A stretch of 64,000 nt of DNA from Cohnella terricola (GTDB lineage Bacteria > Bacillota > Bacilli > Paenibacillales > Paenibacillaceae), in the NCBI RefSeq assembly GCF_007786475.1, contig NZ_VNJJ01000005.1:358134-422133 (forward strand). Direction: 5' to 3'. Of this stretch, positions 26,652 through 36,252 are shown piece after piece. Numbering within the stretch: position 1 is the first letter of the stretch; the number at the start of each line of letters is the position of its first letter. A model generated the notes under the pieces. That model saw only the letters and a program-made list of their open reading frames with translations. It was not told the origin of the DNA and did not search any database. The position numbers and the translations under genes were made by a program.

Positions 26652-27578
26652 ATGATAGATTCAATTTACGGCGCGATAGCATTAGGGCTTCTCTATGCGT
26701 TGATGGCTCTTGGCGTGTACATGACCTTCCGGATTCTAAACTTTCCGGACTTGACGGTTGACGGCAGCTTCGCGACAGGAGGCGGCATCGCGGCCGTCAT
26801 GATCACTCACGGCTACCATCCCGCGCTGGCGACGCTCGCGGCTTTCGCCGGAGGCATTCTTGCCGGAATGTGCACCGGTCTCCTTCATACGAAAGGCAAA
26901 GTTAACGGATTGCTGGCGGGGATACTGATGATGATCGCGCTTCATTCCATCAATCTCCGCATCATGGGTAAACCTAACGTCTCCATCGTCAATGTCGATA
27001 CGTTAATCTCTCCGATCGTAAAACCCGTGGGGTTATTCATATTGGTGGCCGGTATTGGCGTGCTTATCGTTAAGCTGCTGCTTGATGTTTTCTTGCATAC
27101 GGATACGGGCCTTGCGCTCCGGGCGACCGGCGACAACGAAAGAATGATCCGCAGCTTCGGAGCGAATACGGACCGCACCAAAATTCTCGGCGTTAGCTTG
27201 TCCAACGGACTCGTTGCCGTCTCGGGCGCGCTTATCGCCCAGCAGGGCGGATTCGCCGACGTCACGATGGGCGTGGGGATGATCGTCATCGGACTTGCGT
27301 CCGTCATTATCGGAGAAGCGATCTTCGGCGCAAGATCGGTATTCTTCGCGACGCTTGCCGTCGTTCTCGGATCGATTATCTATCGAATCGTCGTCGCTTT
27401 GGCTCTACGCGTGGAATTGCTCAAAGCATCCGATTTGAAGCTGGTTACGGCTCTGATCGTTATCGTCGCGCTTGTCGTGCCGTACGTCAGACGAGTGCTC
27501 AAGCAGCGCAGCGTTGCGCGCAAACGTTCGGCGGAACTGCTGTCGACCGCCATGCCCGGCAAAGGAGGCAGATCCTGA
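26652..27578 (+). CDS. ABC transporter permease (TrpY-like)
   Basis: A 308-residue membrane protein with eight or nine hydrophobic segments of the branched-chain-amino-acid/ribose-permease type. It includes LNFPDLTVDGSFATGGG, the conserved N-terminal loop of this group, and GDNERMIRSFGANTDRTKILGVSLSN before the last helices. ATG at 26652 follows CAGGAGGCAG; an earlier in-frame start has no conservation. The stop TGA shares its A with the ATG of the ATPase gene, indicating coupled translation. Confidence 0.88.
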   Translation: MIDSIYGAIALGLLYALMALGVYMTFRILNFPDLTVDGSFATGGGIAAVMITHGYHPALATLAAFAGGILAGMCTGLLHTKGKVNGLLAGILMMIALHSINLRIMGKPNVSIVNVDTLISPIVKPVGLFILVAGIGVLIVKLLLDVFLHTDTGLALRATGDNERMIRSFGANTDRTKILGVSLSNGLVAVSGALIAQQGGFADVTMGVGMIVIGLASVIIGEAIFGARSVFFATLAVVLGSIIYRIVVALALRVELLKASDLKLVTALIVIVALVVPYVRRVLKQRSVARKRSAELLSTAMPGKGGRS

Positions 27579-28372
27579 TGCTGAATCTGATTAACGCGAC
27601 CAAGCTGTTTAACCCGGGTACACCAGACGAGAAGATCGCGCTCATTAACGCGAACTTGAACATCAAACCTGGAGATTTCATTACTGTAATCGGCAGCAAT
27701 GGCGCGGGCAAGTCCACTTTGATGAATCTGATCTCGGGAGTATTGAAGCCCGATATCGGCCAAGTCGTCGTCGAAGGCACCGAGATACAGAGCATGCCGG
27801 AGCATAAGAGGAGCCGATGGATCGGGCGCGTATTCCAAGATCCGATGGCCGGCACCGCGCCGACAATGACAATTGAGGAAAACTTGACCATGGCCTATAA
27901 ACGGGGCAAGCCGCGCGGACTGGCTTGGGGAGCGACGGCCGCCAAACGGAAGCTGTTCCGGGAGCAGCTCAGCCGGATCGGGATCGGTTTGGAGGACCGG
28001 ATGAGCGCTAAAGTAGGCTTGCTCTCCGGCGGTGAACGCCAAGCGCTCAGCCTGCTGATGGCGACGTTCACAAGACCGCAAATTCTTCTTTTGGACGAAC
28101 ATACGGCGGCGCTCGACCCCGCAAGGGCAGAACTCATCACGAGACTTACGCAGGAAATCGTCCGCGAGATGAACCTGACGACGCTAATGGTCACGCACAA
28201 TATGGAGCAAGCGATTCGCCTCGGCAACCGTTTGATCATGATGGACCAAGGGCGGATTATTCTGGATATCCCGGAAGAACGCAAGTCGAGCTTGACGGTT
28301 TCCCAGCTTCTCGGAGAGTTCGAACGTATCAGCGGACATCAACTGTCGGACGACAGAATCGTGCTCGGCTGA
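27578..28372 (+). CDS. ABC transporter ATP-binding protein (TrpZ-like)
   Basis: A 264-residue nucleotide-binding subunit. Walker A GSNGAGKS near residue 45, signature LLSGGERQALSL, Walker B ILLLDEHTAAL, and a switch His in MVTHNMEQA. It begins at the overlapping stop of the permease gene. The three genes 25501-28372 thus form a complete importer with one binding protein, one permease type and one ATPase type (both probably homodimeric). Confidence 0.92.
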   Translation: MLNLINATKLFNPGTPDEKIALINANLNIKPGDFITVIGSNGAGKSTLMNLISGVLKPDIGQVVVEGTEIQSMPEHKRSRWIGRVFQDPMAGTAPTMTIEENLTMAYKRGKPRGLAWGATAAKRKLFREQLSRIGIGLEDRMSAKVGLLSGGERQALSLLMATFTRPQILLLDEHTAALDPARAELITRLTQEIVREMNLTTLMVTHNMEQAIRLGNRLIMMDQGRIILDIPEERKSSLTVSQLLGEFERISGHQLSDDRIVLG

Positions 28373-28419
28373 CGGTTTTCTCGCTGCCAGCGGTCGCAGA
28401 CAGTGGGAAAAGCCAGCGA

Positions 28420-28453
28420 AAGATCGTCAGAAACCGTCTGACGATCTTTTGCT
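28420..28453 (+). terminator. terminator of the TrpXYZ-like operon
   Basis: AAGATCGTCAGA/TCTGACGATCTT stem with 5-base loop and a T-rich tail. Confidence 0.88.
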
Positions 28454-28588
28454 TTTCGAAAAGATTGTGAGAACGTTTTAATTTCATGTTGAACCATAGG
28501 GAATAAATGCTGTAAAATGAACATGAGTTCCTAGACGTAAATGATAACGGTGAATCATTCGACCTATAATCGGGAAGGGGAGAGCCCG

Positions 28589-29026
28589 GTGAAGGATAAG
28601 CATACGGAGCGTTGGAGCACTTACGAACCTTTCCATGTTGTTCTGGGAGACAAGAAAGTCGTCGATATCGTCATCACGAATCATGCCCGTACGCGTTGGT
28701 CCGATCGGGTGGAGAACGAGAAAACCGGTTACTCCGATATCGCGGAATACATGTGGGAATGTTTGAAAGAAAACCGCATCCAGCCCTATTATCGAAATGA
28801 GCAAGACGTATATACGATCGACGACGATCTCGTTTTCGTGGCGGAATTCGCCGTGAGTGAGACCGATACGGATCTGCTGGGCAATCCTCTTCATAAGATG
28901 ATTGTCGTTACTTTTCTGGGTAGAATGTCGGAAACGATGGAGCTTCGCGACTTGAAAACCTACTATTCATGGCTCCGGCATTCCAGGCGCATGACATTGA
29001 TAAAAAATAACCGCAAGCGGCGTTAG
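28589..29026 (+). CDS. hypothetical protein, 145 residues
   Basis: I do not recognise this protein. The GTG start at 28589 lies six bases from AAGGGGAG. It has no membrane segment or signal; composition is charged. An ITNHARTRWSDRV segment (residues about 28-40) superficially resembles the His-Ala-x-x-R-x-x-x-R pattern of small RelE/BrnT-like folds, but no partner antitoxin gene is adjacent, so I do not infer a toxin. The C-terminus is basic (NNRKRR). It stands alone between two terminators, just upstream of the LysR gene. Confidence 0.65.
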   Translation: MKDKHTERWSTYEPFHVVLGDKKVVDIVITNHARTRWSDRVENEKTGYSDIAEYMWECLKENRIQPYYRNEQDVYTIDDDLVFVAEFAVSETDTDLLGNPLHKMIVVTFLGRMSETMELRDLKTYYSWLRHSRRMTLIKNNRKRR

Positions 29027-29046
29027 CCGCCTTAGCGGCCGCGGTC

Positions 29047-29083
29047 CAGCCGGGCAGGAGGTTTAGCCTCCCCCGGCTGTTTT
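29047..29083 (+). terminator. terminator of the hypothetical gene
   Basis: CAGCCGGG/CCCGGCTG stem with inner GGAGG/CCTC pairing and T4 after it. Confidence 0.8.
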
Positions 29084-29134
29084 CGCATATGATGTAATAA
29101 TCGTGAGAACAATCGTACGGAAGGCGGAACAGGC

Positions 29135-30037
29135 ATGGCTTTGAATGTGCACCAACTTCATATTTTTTACACCGTAGCGGAAAGAGGCAGCTTCTCGGCC
29201 GCTGCCCAGACGCTGCACATGACCCAGCCTGCCGTCACGATGCAGGTTCAAGCGCTTGAGGAACGTTTCGGAACGAAGCTGCTCAATCGCACGACCAAGC
29301 GGCTAGAGCTGACGGAAGCGGGACTTCGTTTGTTGCCGCAAGCGCGCAAGGCCGTAGAGCTTATGCGGGACACCGATCTGATGATGGTCCAATATATCGA
29401 GGAATTGAAGGGCCGGCTACAATTCGCCGCCAGCCTGACGATCGGGGAATATGTTCTGCCCAGATTGATCGGTCCTTTTCTGCGAAAGTTTCCGGATATT
29501 TCGGTGGATATGAAAGTCATGAACACGACAGAAATCATCGATGCGGTGGCACACCAAGGACTTGATTTCGGCATTATTGAAGCGCCTTGCGACGTTCCGG
29601 GTTTCGATGCTCAGCCCGTTATGGACGACGAATTGCTGCTGATCGCCCCGGCGAATCATCCATTTGCCTCGAGAGACCAGGTTACTCTGGAGGAGGCAAT
29701 CCGCGAGCCGATGGTGCTTCGCGAGAAAGGTTCCGGTACAAGGCAGATCATGGGAGATGAACTGCAACGACACGGCGTGACGGAAAACGAATTGCGAGTC
29801 GTGAGCGAATTCGGCAGCACGGGCGCGGTAAAGTCGGCGGTAGAAGCGGGACTTGGGCTCTCGCTGCTGTCCGTGTGGACGATCAAGCATGAGCTCGCCC
29901 TCGGTCTGCTGAAGCCGGTCAGCATTGCAGGGGTTAATTTCAGAAGGCAGTTTTTTTCGGTAAGGCTGCAATCTTCATTGCTCCCGATGCCTGCGGTAGC
30001 CTTGCTGAACGAATTGAGGGAGTTGTCCCATGAGTAA
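29135..30037 (+). CDS. LysR family transcriptional regulator (CysL-like)
   Basis: A 300-residue LysR regulator: N-terminal winged helix (about 4-62, with FYTVAERGSFSAAAQTLHMT, PAVTMQVQALEERFG) and a periplasmic-binding-like effector domain from about 90. The pattern LTIGEYVLPRLIGPFLRKFPD resembles CysL/YwfK-type regulators that respond to sulfur compounds, but the ligand cannot be read from the sequence. Its last eight bases overlap the next gene, a PHP phosphoesterase, so the two are transcribed and translated together. ACGGAAGG lies close upstream of the ATG. Confidence 0.88.
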   Translation: MALNVHQLHIFYTVAERGSFSAAAQTLHMTQPAVTMQVQALEERFGTKLLNRTTKRLELTEAGLRLLPQARKAVELMRDTDLMMVQYIEELKGRLQFAASLTIGEYVLPRLIGPFLRKFPDISVDMKVMNTTEIIDAVAHQGLDFGIIEAPCDVPGFDAQPVMDDELLLIAPANHPFASRDQVTLEEAIREPMVLREKGSGTRQIMGDELQRHGVTENELRVVSEFGSTGAVKSAVEAGLGLSLLSVWTIKHELALGLLKPVSIAGVNFRRQFFSVRLQSSLLPMPAVALLNELRELSHE

Positions 30038-30866
30038 CGGAGCGGATCTGCACACCCATACGGTTTTTTCCGATGGGATGTTCACCCCCGAGACGAACGT
30101 CCGGATGGCATTGGAAGCCGGTTTGGCAGCGATCGCGATTACCGACCACGATACGGTCGCCGGCATTCCCGACGCGCTGGAAGCGGGACGCAAGTTAGGC
30201 ATTGTCGTCGTGCCCGGAGTAGAGTTAAGTACAAGCTCGAACGGCAAGGACATTCATATACTCGGATACGGTTATACGTTGGACGATCCGGTATGGCTTG
30301 GCAGGTTGGAAGCTTTGCGGAATCTAAGGAATAGCCGCAACGAGGCGATACTCGCAAATCTGGAACGGCTGGGAATTCCCATTACTGCGGATGATTTGGC
30401 GCACGCGGCCGGGAAGTCCGATCGAAGAGACAAATCCGTAGGCCGTCCGCATATCGCTCAGGCTCTCGTCGATAAAGGCTTCGTCGCCGACGTTAGGGAA
30501 GCGTTCGACAAGTATTTGGCAGAAGGCAAACCGGCTTACGCGGCTCAGGCGCGTCTTGCGCCGGATGAAGCGATCCGGTGGATTCATGAAGCCGGCGGGA
30601 AGGCGGTCATCGCCCATCCCGGCATCTACGGCGCCGACAATCTGGTGTTGCCCATCCTGGATGCGGGAGCAGATGGAATAGAGGCGTATCACTCCGAGCA
30701 TGATCCCGAACAGGAAAGCCGTTATGCGCAATGGGCGGCCATGCGGGGAATTATGGCGACCGGCGGATCGGATTTTCACGGGGTGAAAAACGGAGAAGCC
30801 TTCCACGGGGCGATCGGAGCCCGGAAGGTCGACGCGGAAATCGCAGAACGTCTAATTCGCAGGTAA
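30030..30866 (+). CDS. PHP domain phosphoesterase (TrpH/YciV/RNase AM-like)
   Basis: A 278-residue PHP-family metal-dependent phosphoesterase. The four PHP motifs are visible: DLHTHTVFSDG, ITDHDTVAGI, VPGVELS, and later HPGIYG with GSDFHG. E. coli YciV (TrpH) is a nuclease that trims 5' ends of rRNA and hydrolyses 3',5'-pAp; this protein is of similar length and likely does a related reaction. A link to sulfur metabolism through pAp and the overlapping CysL-like regulator is attractive but only inference. Confidence 0.87.
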   Translation: MSNGADLHTHTVFSDGMFTPETNVRMALEAGLAAIAITDHDTVAGIPDALEAGRKLGIVVVPGVELSTSSNGKDIHILGYGYTLDDPVWLGRLEALRNLRNSRNEAILANLERLGIPITADDLAHAAGKSDRRDKSVGRPHIAQALVDKGFVADVREAFDKYLAEGKPAYAAQARLAPDEAIRWIHEAGGKAVIAHPGIYGADNLVLPILDAGADGIEAYHSEHDPEQESRYAQWAAMRGIMATGGSDFHGVKNGEAFHGAIGARKVDAEIAERLIRR

Positions 30867-30883
30867 GAGGACGATAAAGAAAA

Positions 30884-30915
30884 GGCGGTGCAAGGGGAGA
30901 CCTTGCATCGCCTAT
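30884..30915 (+). terminator. terminator of the LysR-PHP pair
   Basis: GGCGGTGCAAGG/CCTTGCATCGCC stem with one mismatch, 5-base loop and a short T run. Confidence 0.75.
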
Positions 30916-30930
30916 TTAATCAGTAATACT

Positions 30931-31133
30931 GGCGCATGAACGCTGCAGCCCCAGAGTAACACGATAATTTCGAGAAACTCCCGCGTATGGACGCCGCAGT
31001 TCCAGAATTACACGATTATTTCGAGTAACTCCCGCGTATGGACGCCGCTACCCCAGAATAACACGATAATTTCGAGTAACTACCTCGTATGGACGCCGTA
31101 GTCCCAGAATTACACGATTACATCGAGTAACTC
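30931..31133. repeat. 51-bp tandem repeat, 4 units
   Basis: Four diverged copies starting near 30931, 30981, 31032 and 31083. Each contains CGTATGGACGCC (or a variant) followed by CCAGAATTACACGATTATTT and CGAGTAACT. The TTACACGA-N5-TCGAGTAA part is an imperfect dyad with one mismatch in 8. There is no gene in this stretch. Confidence 0.9.
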
Positions 31134-31157
31134 CCTCTCATGTCCGCCAATAAGCAT

Positions 31158-31392
31158 CTGTAGTCCGGCGAAACCCACCTAAATCGCGCAAAATAGGGTT
31201 CGTGCGTCTGTAGTCCGGCGAAACCCACCTAAATCGCGTAAAACAGGAGTTCGTGCATCTGCAGTCCGGCGAAACCCACCTAAATCGCGCAAAATTGAGT
31301 TCGTGCAACTGTAGTCCGGCGAAACCCACCTAAATCGCGCAAAATAGGGGGTCGTGCAACTGTAGTCCGGCGAAACCCACCTAAATTGCAGG
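31158..31392. repeat. 50/51-bp tandem repeat, 4.6 units
   Basis: Copies start at 31158, 31208, 31259, 31309 and 31360, each with CTGTAGTCCGGCGAAACC (one has CTGCAG) then CACCTAAATCGCGCAAAATA and a short variable GGGTTCGTGCAT-like end; the last copy is cut. A weak CCTA..TAGG dyad is present in some copies. The array ends 17 bases before the rqcH stop; no separate rqcH terminator was seen. A minus-strand open frame in it has no start site and is not a gene. Confidence 0.92.
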
Positions 31393-31409
31393 AACAGCGA
31401 GGCCGATCG

Positions 31410-33161
31410 TCATTTTATTTCGAACGGAAGCTGTTGAATCATGGCTTCGTCCGGCGTGACGAATAGCGTCTTTTGTCCGTCGTAGATGACGAAGCCGGGT
31501 TTGGCTCCATTAGGCTTGCGAACGTGGCGAATGAGGGTGTAATCGACCGGGACGCTGCTGGACGCTTTGGCTTTGCTGTAATACGCCGCCAGCGACGCCG
31601 CTTCGTGCAAGGTCGCTTCGCCGTACTCCACGGCGCGGATAAGCACGTGCGAGCCAGGAATATCCTTCGTGTGCAGCCAAGTATCCGATGCGGATGCGAG
31701 CCGATTCGTAATATAGTCGTTCTGCGTGTTGTTCTTGCCGACATAGATCGCTATACCTTCGCTGGACGTGTACGCCAGAACGGCCGGGCGGTCCTTCTTT
31801 TTCTTCTTCGCTCCCCGTTTCATGCCGCGTTCGCGGATGTAGCCTTGCTCGATCAACTCGTCGCGGATTTCTCCGATATCTTCGGGAGTGGCCGATTCCA
31901 AGCCCTGAAGTACCGAGGCCAAATACTCAAGCTCGGCTTGCGCGGCGGCAATCTGCTCGCTCACGACAGTGCGGCTGTTCTTCAGTTTGTTATATTTGCG
32001 GAAATACCGCTGCGCGTTCTCGTTCGGGGTCAAGAGCGGATCGATGGCGATCGTTCGCGTTGGCTGCTCGTCCTCGTAGTAATCGATAACCTCGACGGCA
32101 GCGTCCCCCTTTTTAAATGCATGCAAATACGCGGTAAGCAGCTCGCCCGTTCTGCGTAGCAGATCCGCCTCAACGGCTTCCTGCAGCGTTTCTTGCAGCT
32201 TGACTAGTTTTTTCTCGTTTTTAGCCGTCTCGTTAAGCAGGAAACGATTCAGATCCGACGTGCGTTGCCGGACCAGATCCCGCGAAGCTTTGTCCCGGAA
32301 GAACGAATCGAGGCATTCGTGCATCGAAGAGAAGGCCACGGCATCCCCCTGTACATGCGTTAAGGCAACCGCCGAGAATTGGGCTTTACCGTTCTCCTGA
32401 ACGACCATGTTCGGTTCATATGCATGACGCGAGACTTGCTCCATGACGTCGCTGAAAACCGTCCAGAGATCGGATGATTGCCGCTCCGTCCGATAGGCGA
32501 TCTCGCGGGCAATTAAAGGACTGATGCCCGTAAAGGCGTTCAGCAGTGCGGCGGAAGCAACGCCGACGAACGCCTCTTCCCCGGGAGCAGGGATGTCCCC
32601 GGAGCGTGCGATCACGTTTTCGAATTCGGACCGAGAGACGCCGAGCGGATCGATCTTGTCTTGCTCCGGAGGAGAGACGTACGGGCTCCCCGGGAGTACG
32701 ATCCTGTAGCTGCTGATTGCCGGGGTGACGTGCCGGATTCCGTCATGGATGATCCCGGTGGCGGGATCCAACAAGATCACGTTGCTGTGTCGGCCCATGA
32801 TCTCGACCACGATTTTTTTTAACGAGGAATCTCCCAGTTCGTCGCGGTGGCGGACATCGAGCTCTACAATCCTCTCAAGACCGATCTGACGGACGGCTTC
32901 GATGACGCCGCCTTCGCAATATTTGCGCAGCAGCATGCAGAACATCGGAGGCTCCGCGGGGTTGGACCACGTTTGTTCCGTCCATTGTAATCGCGGCATC
33001 GAAGGATGCGCGGACAGCAGAAGCTTGCCGCTTGTTCCTTGACCCCGAATATGCAAAATCAATTCATTTTCCGTCGGTTGATAGATTTTATGAATACGCG
33101 CTTTCACGCAAGCCTGCAGCTCGTGCACGAGCGCCCTGGCGACGATTCCGTCCAATGACAT
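31410..33161 (-). CDS. rqcH: RqcH (NFACT family), ribosome quality control factor
   Basis: A 583-residue NFACT protein, formerly called YloA or fibronectin-binding protein. RqcH binds split 50S subunits with stalled peptidyl-tRNA and directs C-terminal Ala tailing for degradation. Seen: NFACT-N domain starting MSLDGIVARALVHEL, with CMLLRKYCEGG and VVEIMGRHSNVILLD; a middle coiled-coil (about 280-430); and the NFACT-R part with DTWLHTKDIPGSHVLIR. ATG at 33161 is chosen by AGGAG eight bases upstream; an open frame extends 24 codons earlier without conservation. It is divergent from the Ca2+ ATPase gene, as yloA and yloB are neighbours in B. subtilis. Confidence 0.93.
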   Translation of the reverse strand: MSLDGIVARALVHELQACVKARIHKIYQPTENELILHIRGQGTSGKLLLSAHPSMPRLQWTEQTWSNPAEPPMFCMLLRKYCEGGVIEAVRQIGLERIVELDVRHRDELGDSSLKKIVVEIMGRHSNVILLDPATGIIHDGIRHVTPAISSYRIVLPGSPYVSPPEQDKIDPLGVSRSEFENVIARSGDIPAPGEEAFVGVASAALLNAFTGISPLIAREIAYRTERQSSDLWTVFSDVMEQVSRHAYEPNMVVQENGKAQFSAVALTHVQGDAVAFSSMHECLDSFFRDKASRDLVRQRTSDLNRFLLNETAKNEKKLVKLQETLQEAVEADLLRRTGELLTAYLHAFKKGDAAVEVIDYYEDEQPTRTIAIDPLLTPNENAQRYFRKYNKLKNSRTVVSEQIAAAQAELEYLASVLQGLESATPEDIGEIRDELIEQGYIRERGMKRGAKKKKKDRPAVLAYTSSEGIAIYVGKNNTQNDYITNRLASASDTWLHTKDIPGSHVLIRAVEYGEATLHEAASLAAYYSKAKASSSVPVDYTLIRHVRKPNGAKPGFVIYDGQKTLFVTPDEAMIQQLPFEIK

Positions 33162-33345
33162 GGCGATGGCTCCTGTGTATCTCTTGGAATGAGTTATTTG
33201 AACGTGCTTGTGTCCTCCTATGATGCCATACAACGGTCGAAAGGGAAAGCGGCGGATGTCGTTCGCGTTTCGTCGGGGATATTTCCCGGCTTGTCTGAAT
33301 ACATATAGGTCATAAACGCGGATAAGACGGAAGGAGTTGGCGATC

Positions 33346-36162
33346 TTGGAAGGGAAGGCATGGCACCAGCTTGGCGAGGAACAGTTGCTGGAGACGCTCG
33401 GCTCGGACGGCAGAATCGGATTGACTCATGAAGAAGCGGCCAAGCGACTGCAAGAGCAGGGACCTAACGAGCTGGCCGAGAAAGACGGGGAATCTCCTCT
33501 TAAGCTTTTGCTGAATCAATTCAAGGATTTCATGGTGCTTGTGCTGCTCGGGGCGACCGTCATCTCGGGTTTGCTCGGGGAGATGTTGGACGCCCTTACG
33601 ATCGTGGCGATTATTCTCATTAACGGCATTCTGGGATTTTATCAAGAATATCGCGCGGAACGTTCGCTTAGGGCGCTTAAAGAGCTATCCGCACCCTCCG
33701 CTAAAGTCATTCGGGGAGGAGAATACACGCAGGTTCCCGCTCGTGATCTCGTAGCGGGAGATGTCGTGCTCCTGGAGAGCGGCGATCGCGTTCCGGCTGA
33801 TCTCAGGCTGATCGTATGCAACGAATGCTCGATCGACGAATCGGCGTTAACGGGGGAATCCGTTCCGTCTACTAAAGAGGCGAAACCGATCGCCTCCTCC
33901 GAGATTCCGTTAGGAGATCGCAAAAATTGCGGGTATCTGGGGACGATGGTGACCCGGGGGACGGCCAAGGGGATCGTCACCGTTACTGGCATGCAGACGG
34001 AAATGGGGAAAATCGCCGACCTGATCCAACAGACGGAAGTAGCAGATACACCTCTCCAGCATCGCCTGGAGCAGCTTGGAAAAATTCTGATCGTCGTTTC
34101 TATCATCTTGACCGTCGTCGTTGTGCTCGCCGGTATTTTGCACGGACAACCTATCTACGAGATGTTCCTGGCGGGAGTGAGCTTAGCTGTAGCGGCTATA
34201 CCGGAAGGACTTCCGGCGATCGTCACGATCGCGCTCGCGCTTGGCGTACAGAGGATGATCAAACGAAGGGCGATCGTGCGCAAGCTGCCATCTGTAGAGA
34301 CGCTCGGCTGTGCTTCCGTCATCTGCTCGGACAAAACCGGGACGCTGACACAGAACAAAATGACGGTCACGCAATTGTGGCTGGGCGGAAGAACGATCGA
34401 AGTGACCGGAGAGGGGTACGAGCCGGTCGGCATGCTGAAAGAAGACGGCAAAGGAATCGATCCGAAGGGAGACACGACGCTGCGCAGGCTGACTCAGATT
34501 GCCGCGCTATGCAACAACGCGGAGCTTGCCCAGCAAGAAATAAACGAAGAAGCGAAAAAGCGCAAAGCGGGCAAGGGAGAAAATGCGCAGGCCGATTCTT
34601 CGGAGTGGAAAATCAAAGGCGATCCGACGGAAGGCGCCCTGCTCGTGCTCGCGACCAAGACCGGCACTTCCAAATCGACGTTGCACAATTTGTATACCCG
34701 GGAGAAAGAATTTCCGTTCGACGCGGAGCGCAAACGGATGTCCGTGCTCGTATCCCATCAGGGCGGCCGGATGGTCTGCGCGAAGGGAGCCCCGGATCTG
34801 CTCATTGGGCAATGTACATACGTATTATGGGGAGGACAAGTCGTTCCCTTTACTCCGACATTGAAATCGAAGGTGATGTCGGCGAACGAGTCGATGGCGA
34901 AAAATTCGCTGCGCGTGCTGGGAATGGCTTACCGGGACGTAAAGTCGCACGAAACATGCGACAACGGCGCGCAAGCGGAGAACGGCCTGATCTTCGTCGG
35001 ACTGACGGGAATGATGGATCCGCCGCGCAAAGAGGTGAAAGAAGCGATCTACAAGTGCCGTCAAGCCGGCATCAAAACGGTCATGATCACGGGAGATCAT
35101 GGAACGACTGCGGAAGCGATCGCGCAAGCGCTCGGCATTATGGTGCGCGGCAGCCGGGTCGTCACCGGCTCGGAACTATCGGGCATGAGCGACGAACAGC
35201 TAGAGAAAATCGCGGACGACGTTCAAGTATACGCCCGGGTGTCGCCCGAACATAAGCTGCGGATCGTCCAAGCCCTGCAGCGGCGCGGACATGTCGTGGC
35301 GATGACCGGCGACGGAGTGAACGATGCTCCTGCCGTGAAAGCCGCAGATATCGGCATCGCGATGGGGATTACGGGGACTGATGTGACGAAGGAAGCTTCG
35401 GCGCTTGTGCTCTCCGACGATAACTTCTCGAGCATCGTCGCAGCTGTCGAGGAAGGACGGGGCATATACGAGAACATACGCAAGTTCATCCGGTATCTTC
35501 TCGCATCCAACGTCGGAGAAATCATGACGATGTTCCTGGCGATGATGGCCGGGTTCCCGCTTCCGCTCGTCCCGATCCAGATTTTATGGGTGAACTTGGT
35601 TACCGACGGATTGCCGGCCATGGCGCTTGGCGTAGACCAAGCGGAAAGCGACCTGATGCAGCATAAGCCTCGCCCGGCGAAGGAGAATATTTTCGCGCGC
35701 CGACTCGGCTGGAAAATCATCAGCAGGGGCATTCTGATCGGCATCTGCACGCTCGGCGCGTTCATCTTGGCATTAAAGGCGGGTGAAGGCCAGTCCCAGC
35801 AGCTAGTCCATGCGCAGACCGTGGCTTTCGCCACGTTGGTCATGGCGCAGTTGATTCACGTATTCGATTGCCGCAGCTCCCGTTCGATTTTTCACCGCAG
35901 ATTGCTAGAGAACAAGTTTCTTGTGCTAGCCGTATTGTCTTCGCTGCTGCTTATGATCGCCGTTTTGTACATCGAGCCTCTGCAGCCGGTGTTCAAGACC
36001 GTCCCGCTCGATTTCCGGGATTGGGCGCTCGTGATCGTCGCGGCCGGCATTCCGACGTTCGCGATGGGCTTCGGGAGCGTGCTCGGTTCTTCGAAACGGA
36101 GAAGGAAAGGCAGCAAAATCACGTACGGAGGCAATACCGCTTCTCCGAGATTGGCGAGATAA
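33346..36162 (+). CDS. yloB: calcium-transporting P-type ATPase (SERCA-like)
   Basis: A 938-residue P2A-type Ca2+ pump exporting or sequestering Ca2+ at the cost of ATP. Motifs: TGES near 168 (dephosphorylation loop), PEGLP near 285 (ion-binding helix 4), DKTGTLT with phosphorylated Asp near 329, [10 protein letters not shown] near 654, and NLVTDGLPA in helix 6 with ion ligands. About ten membrane segments. B. subtilis YloB is associated with sporulation and heat-resistant spores. TTG at 33346 is nine bases after AAGGAG; the earlier TTG touches that site and is unlikely. The window also has a Ca2+/H+ antiporter at 15487. Confidence 0.93.
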   Translation: MEGKAWHQLGEEQLLETLGSDGRIGLTHEEAAKRLQEQGPNELAEKDGESPLKLLLNQFKDFMVLVLLGATVISGLLGEMLDALTIVAIILINGILGFYQEYRAERSLRALKELSAPSAKVIRGGEYTQVPARDLVAGDVVLLESGDRVPADLRLIVCNECSIDESALTGESVPSTKEAKPIASSEIPLGDRKNCGYLGTMVTRGTAKGIVTVTGMQTEMGKIADLIQQTEVADTPLQHRLEQLGKILIVVSIILTVVVVLAGILHGQPIYEMFLAGVSLAVAAIPEGLPAIVTIALALGVQRMIKRRAIVRKLPSVETLGCASVICSDKTGTLTQNKMTVTQLWLGGRTIEVTGEGYEPVGMLKEDGKGIDPKGDTTLRRLTQIAALCNNAELAQQEINEEAKKRKAGKGENAQADSSEWKIKGDPTEGALLVLATKTGTSKSTLHNLYTREKEFPFDAERKRMSVLVSHQGGRMVCAKGAPDLLIGQCTYVLWGGQVVPFTPTLKSKVMSANESMAKNSLRVLGMAYRDVKSHETCDNGAQAENGLIFVGLTGMMDPPRKEVKEAIYKCRQAGIKTVMITGDHGTTAEAIAQALGIMVRGSRVVTGSELSGMSDEQLEKIADDVQVYARVSPEHKLRIVQALQRRGHVVAMTGDGVNDAPAVKAADIGIAMGITGTDVTKEASALVLSDDNFSSIVAAVEEGRGIYENIRKFIRYLLASNVGEIMTMFLAMMAGFPLPLVPIQILWVNLVTDGLPAMALGVDQAESDLMQHKPRPAKENIFARRLGWKIISRGILIGICTLGAFILALKAGEGQSQQLVHAQTVAFATLVMAQLIHVFDCRSSRSIFHRRLLENKFLVLAVLSSLLLMIAVLYIEPLQPVFKTVPLDFRDWALVIVAAGIPTFAMGFGSVLGSSKRRRKGSKITYGGNTASPRLAR

Positions 36163-36209
36163 GCGCATCCGACCGGTCGAACCATGCTGTTGAACCGTCT
36201 GCCATCGTG

Positions 36210-36215
36210 TATAAT
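36210..36215 (+). promoter_or_regulatory. -10 box upstream of purT
   Basis: TATAAT about 37 bases before the purT ATG; TGTTGA 16 bases upstream is a weak -35. No PurR box or purine riboswitch is seen in the 90-base gap. Confidence 0.45.
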
Positions 36216-36252
36216 GAACGGTATTCCACAAGACATCCGGGAGGACTAGTTC

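Noticed and set aside
28589..29026. Toxin of a toxin-antitoxin pair
   Set aside because: Similarity to RelE/BrnT-like proteins is limited to one short motif and there is no adjacent antitoxin gene.
31138..31329. Small minus-strand frame with a repeated 17-residue pattern
   Set aside because: It is an effect of the 50/51-bp repeat, has no ribosome site, and its frame is broken by the alternating unit lengths.
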